A stretch of 64,000 nt of DNA from contig NZ_JWLJ01000001.1 of assembly GCF_000813985.1 (NCBI RefSeq), positions 1,104,453-1,168,452 of the forward strand, in the 5' to 3' direction. A program made the translations under genes and the position numbers. How positions within the stretch are numbered: position 1 is the stretch's first letter; each line of letters starts with the position of its first letter. The stretch is from Ruegeria sp. ANG-R. GTDB taxonomy: Bacteria > Pseudomonadota > Alphaproteobacteria > Rhodobacterales > Rhodobacteraceae. The notes beneath the pieces were generated by a model. The model made no database searches and was not told where the DNA came from. It saw only the letters and a program-made list of their open reading frames with translations. This document shows positions 63,899 to 64,000 of the stretch, piece after piece.

Positions 63899-64000
63899 GG
63901 CGGACTTGTCCTTGCGTTACGCGATCACATTTGTGACCTATGCTCAGCTTAACCGGCTGTCCAGCCCCTAGCGTGGCTTTTCAAGCGGTCGAATTTGCGG

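Noticed and set aside
63949..64000. Possible 3' end of another minus-strand gene at the window edge
   Set aside because: Only about 16 codons in one frame, 10 in another, both end in stops; too short to support.

Overview
The window reads as the chromosome of a marine alphaproteobacterium of the Rhodobacterales (roseobacter type, Ruegeria-like). The signs are high GC with dense, often 1- to 11-nt-overlapping genes, a class II (B12-dependent) ribonucleotide reductase, the trpGDC-moaC-moeA-lexA order, an alphaproteobacterial GTTC-N7-GTTC SOS box before lexA, and a corrinoid-dependent one-carbon gene set. No phage, insertion sequence, CRISPR array or rRNA operon is visible. This taxonomic reading is inference from gene content; no search was run.

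Layout. 0-3.2 kb (minus strand): a truncated amidohydrolase, tRNA-Gly, then a methyl-THF:corrinoid methyltransferase, a MetF-like reductase and a small PF13769-type protein, ended by a clear terminator. 3.4-10.2 kb: Ppx/GppA phosphatase, RlmE, a secreted octaheme cytochrome, YihY and AI-2E type membrane proteins, and a Crp/Fnr regulator divergent from the next block. 10.4-15 kb: secreted sulfatase, secreted HAD phosphatase, cardiolipin synthase, K+-channel-like protein. 15.1-19.2 kb: an AttEFGH-like ABC/permease/lipocalin-fold operon. 19.2-20.3 kb: a gene-poor, AT-richer islet abutting the 3' end of a tRNA-Leu. 20.5-32.7 kb: housekeeping genes (yqaA, dsbB, HNH protein, rluE-type, alkA, MFS, cimA, cysS, aminotransferase, a beta-barrel protein). 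33-39 kb: an MttB-superfamily methyltransferase, an EF-hand protein, a region full of inverted repeats, and nrdJ. 39.6-48 kb: lipoprotein, tRNA-Pro, cspA-like, pdxH, fabI, gpt, aminotransferase, ppiD, trpE. 48-54.6 kb: a divergent polysaccharide deacetylase on the opposite strand, then trpGDC-moaC-moeA and SOS-controlled lexA. 54.6-64 kb: comEC, gltX, gltA, an outer-membrane barrel, a radical SAM protein, a corrinoid protein, a DUF1638 protein and a SufE-like protein.

Functional theme. Three loci separated by about 30 kb each make up most of a corrinoid methyl-transfer chain. An MttB-type enzyme (33.1 kb) would demethylate a quaternary or tertiary amine onto the corrinoid protein (62.0 kb). 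MeTr (0.9 kb) would pass the methyl to THF, and the MetF-like protein (1.9 kb) would oxidise methyl-THF. The small PF13769 protein and the DUF1638 protein sit inside these loci with no assigned role. NrdJ adds a fourth probable B12 user. A reductive activator of the corrinoid protein (RamA/RACo type) is not in the window.

Best candidates for something undescribed: the composition of this dispersed corrinoid system in an aerobic organism, with DUF1638 and PF13769 as unknown partners; the about 270-nt densely paired, probably transcribed stretch downstream of nrdJ that ends in a UUCG terminator; and the triple AGGTCG/CGACCT palindrome element before the corrinoid-protein gene.
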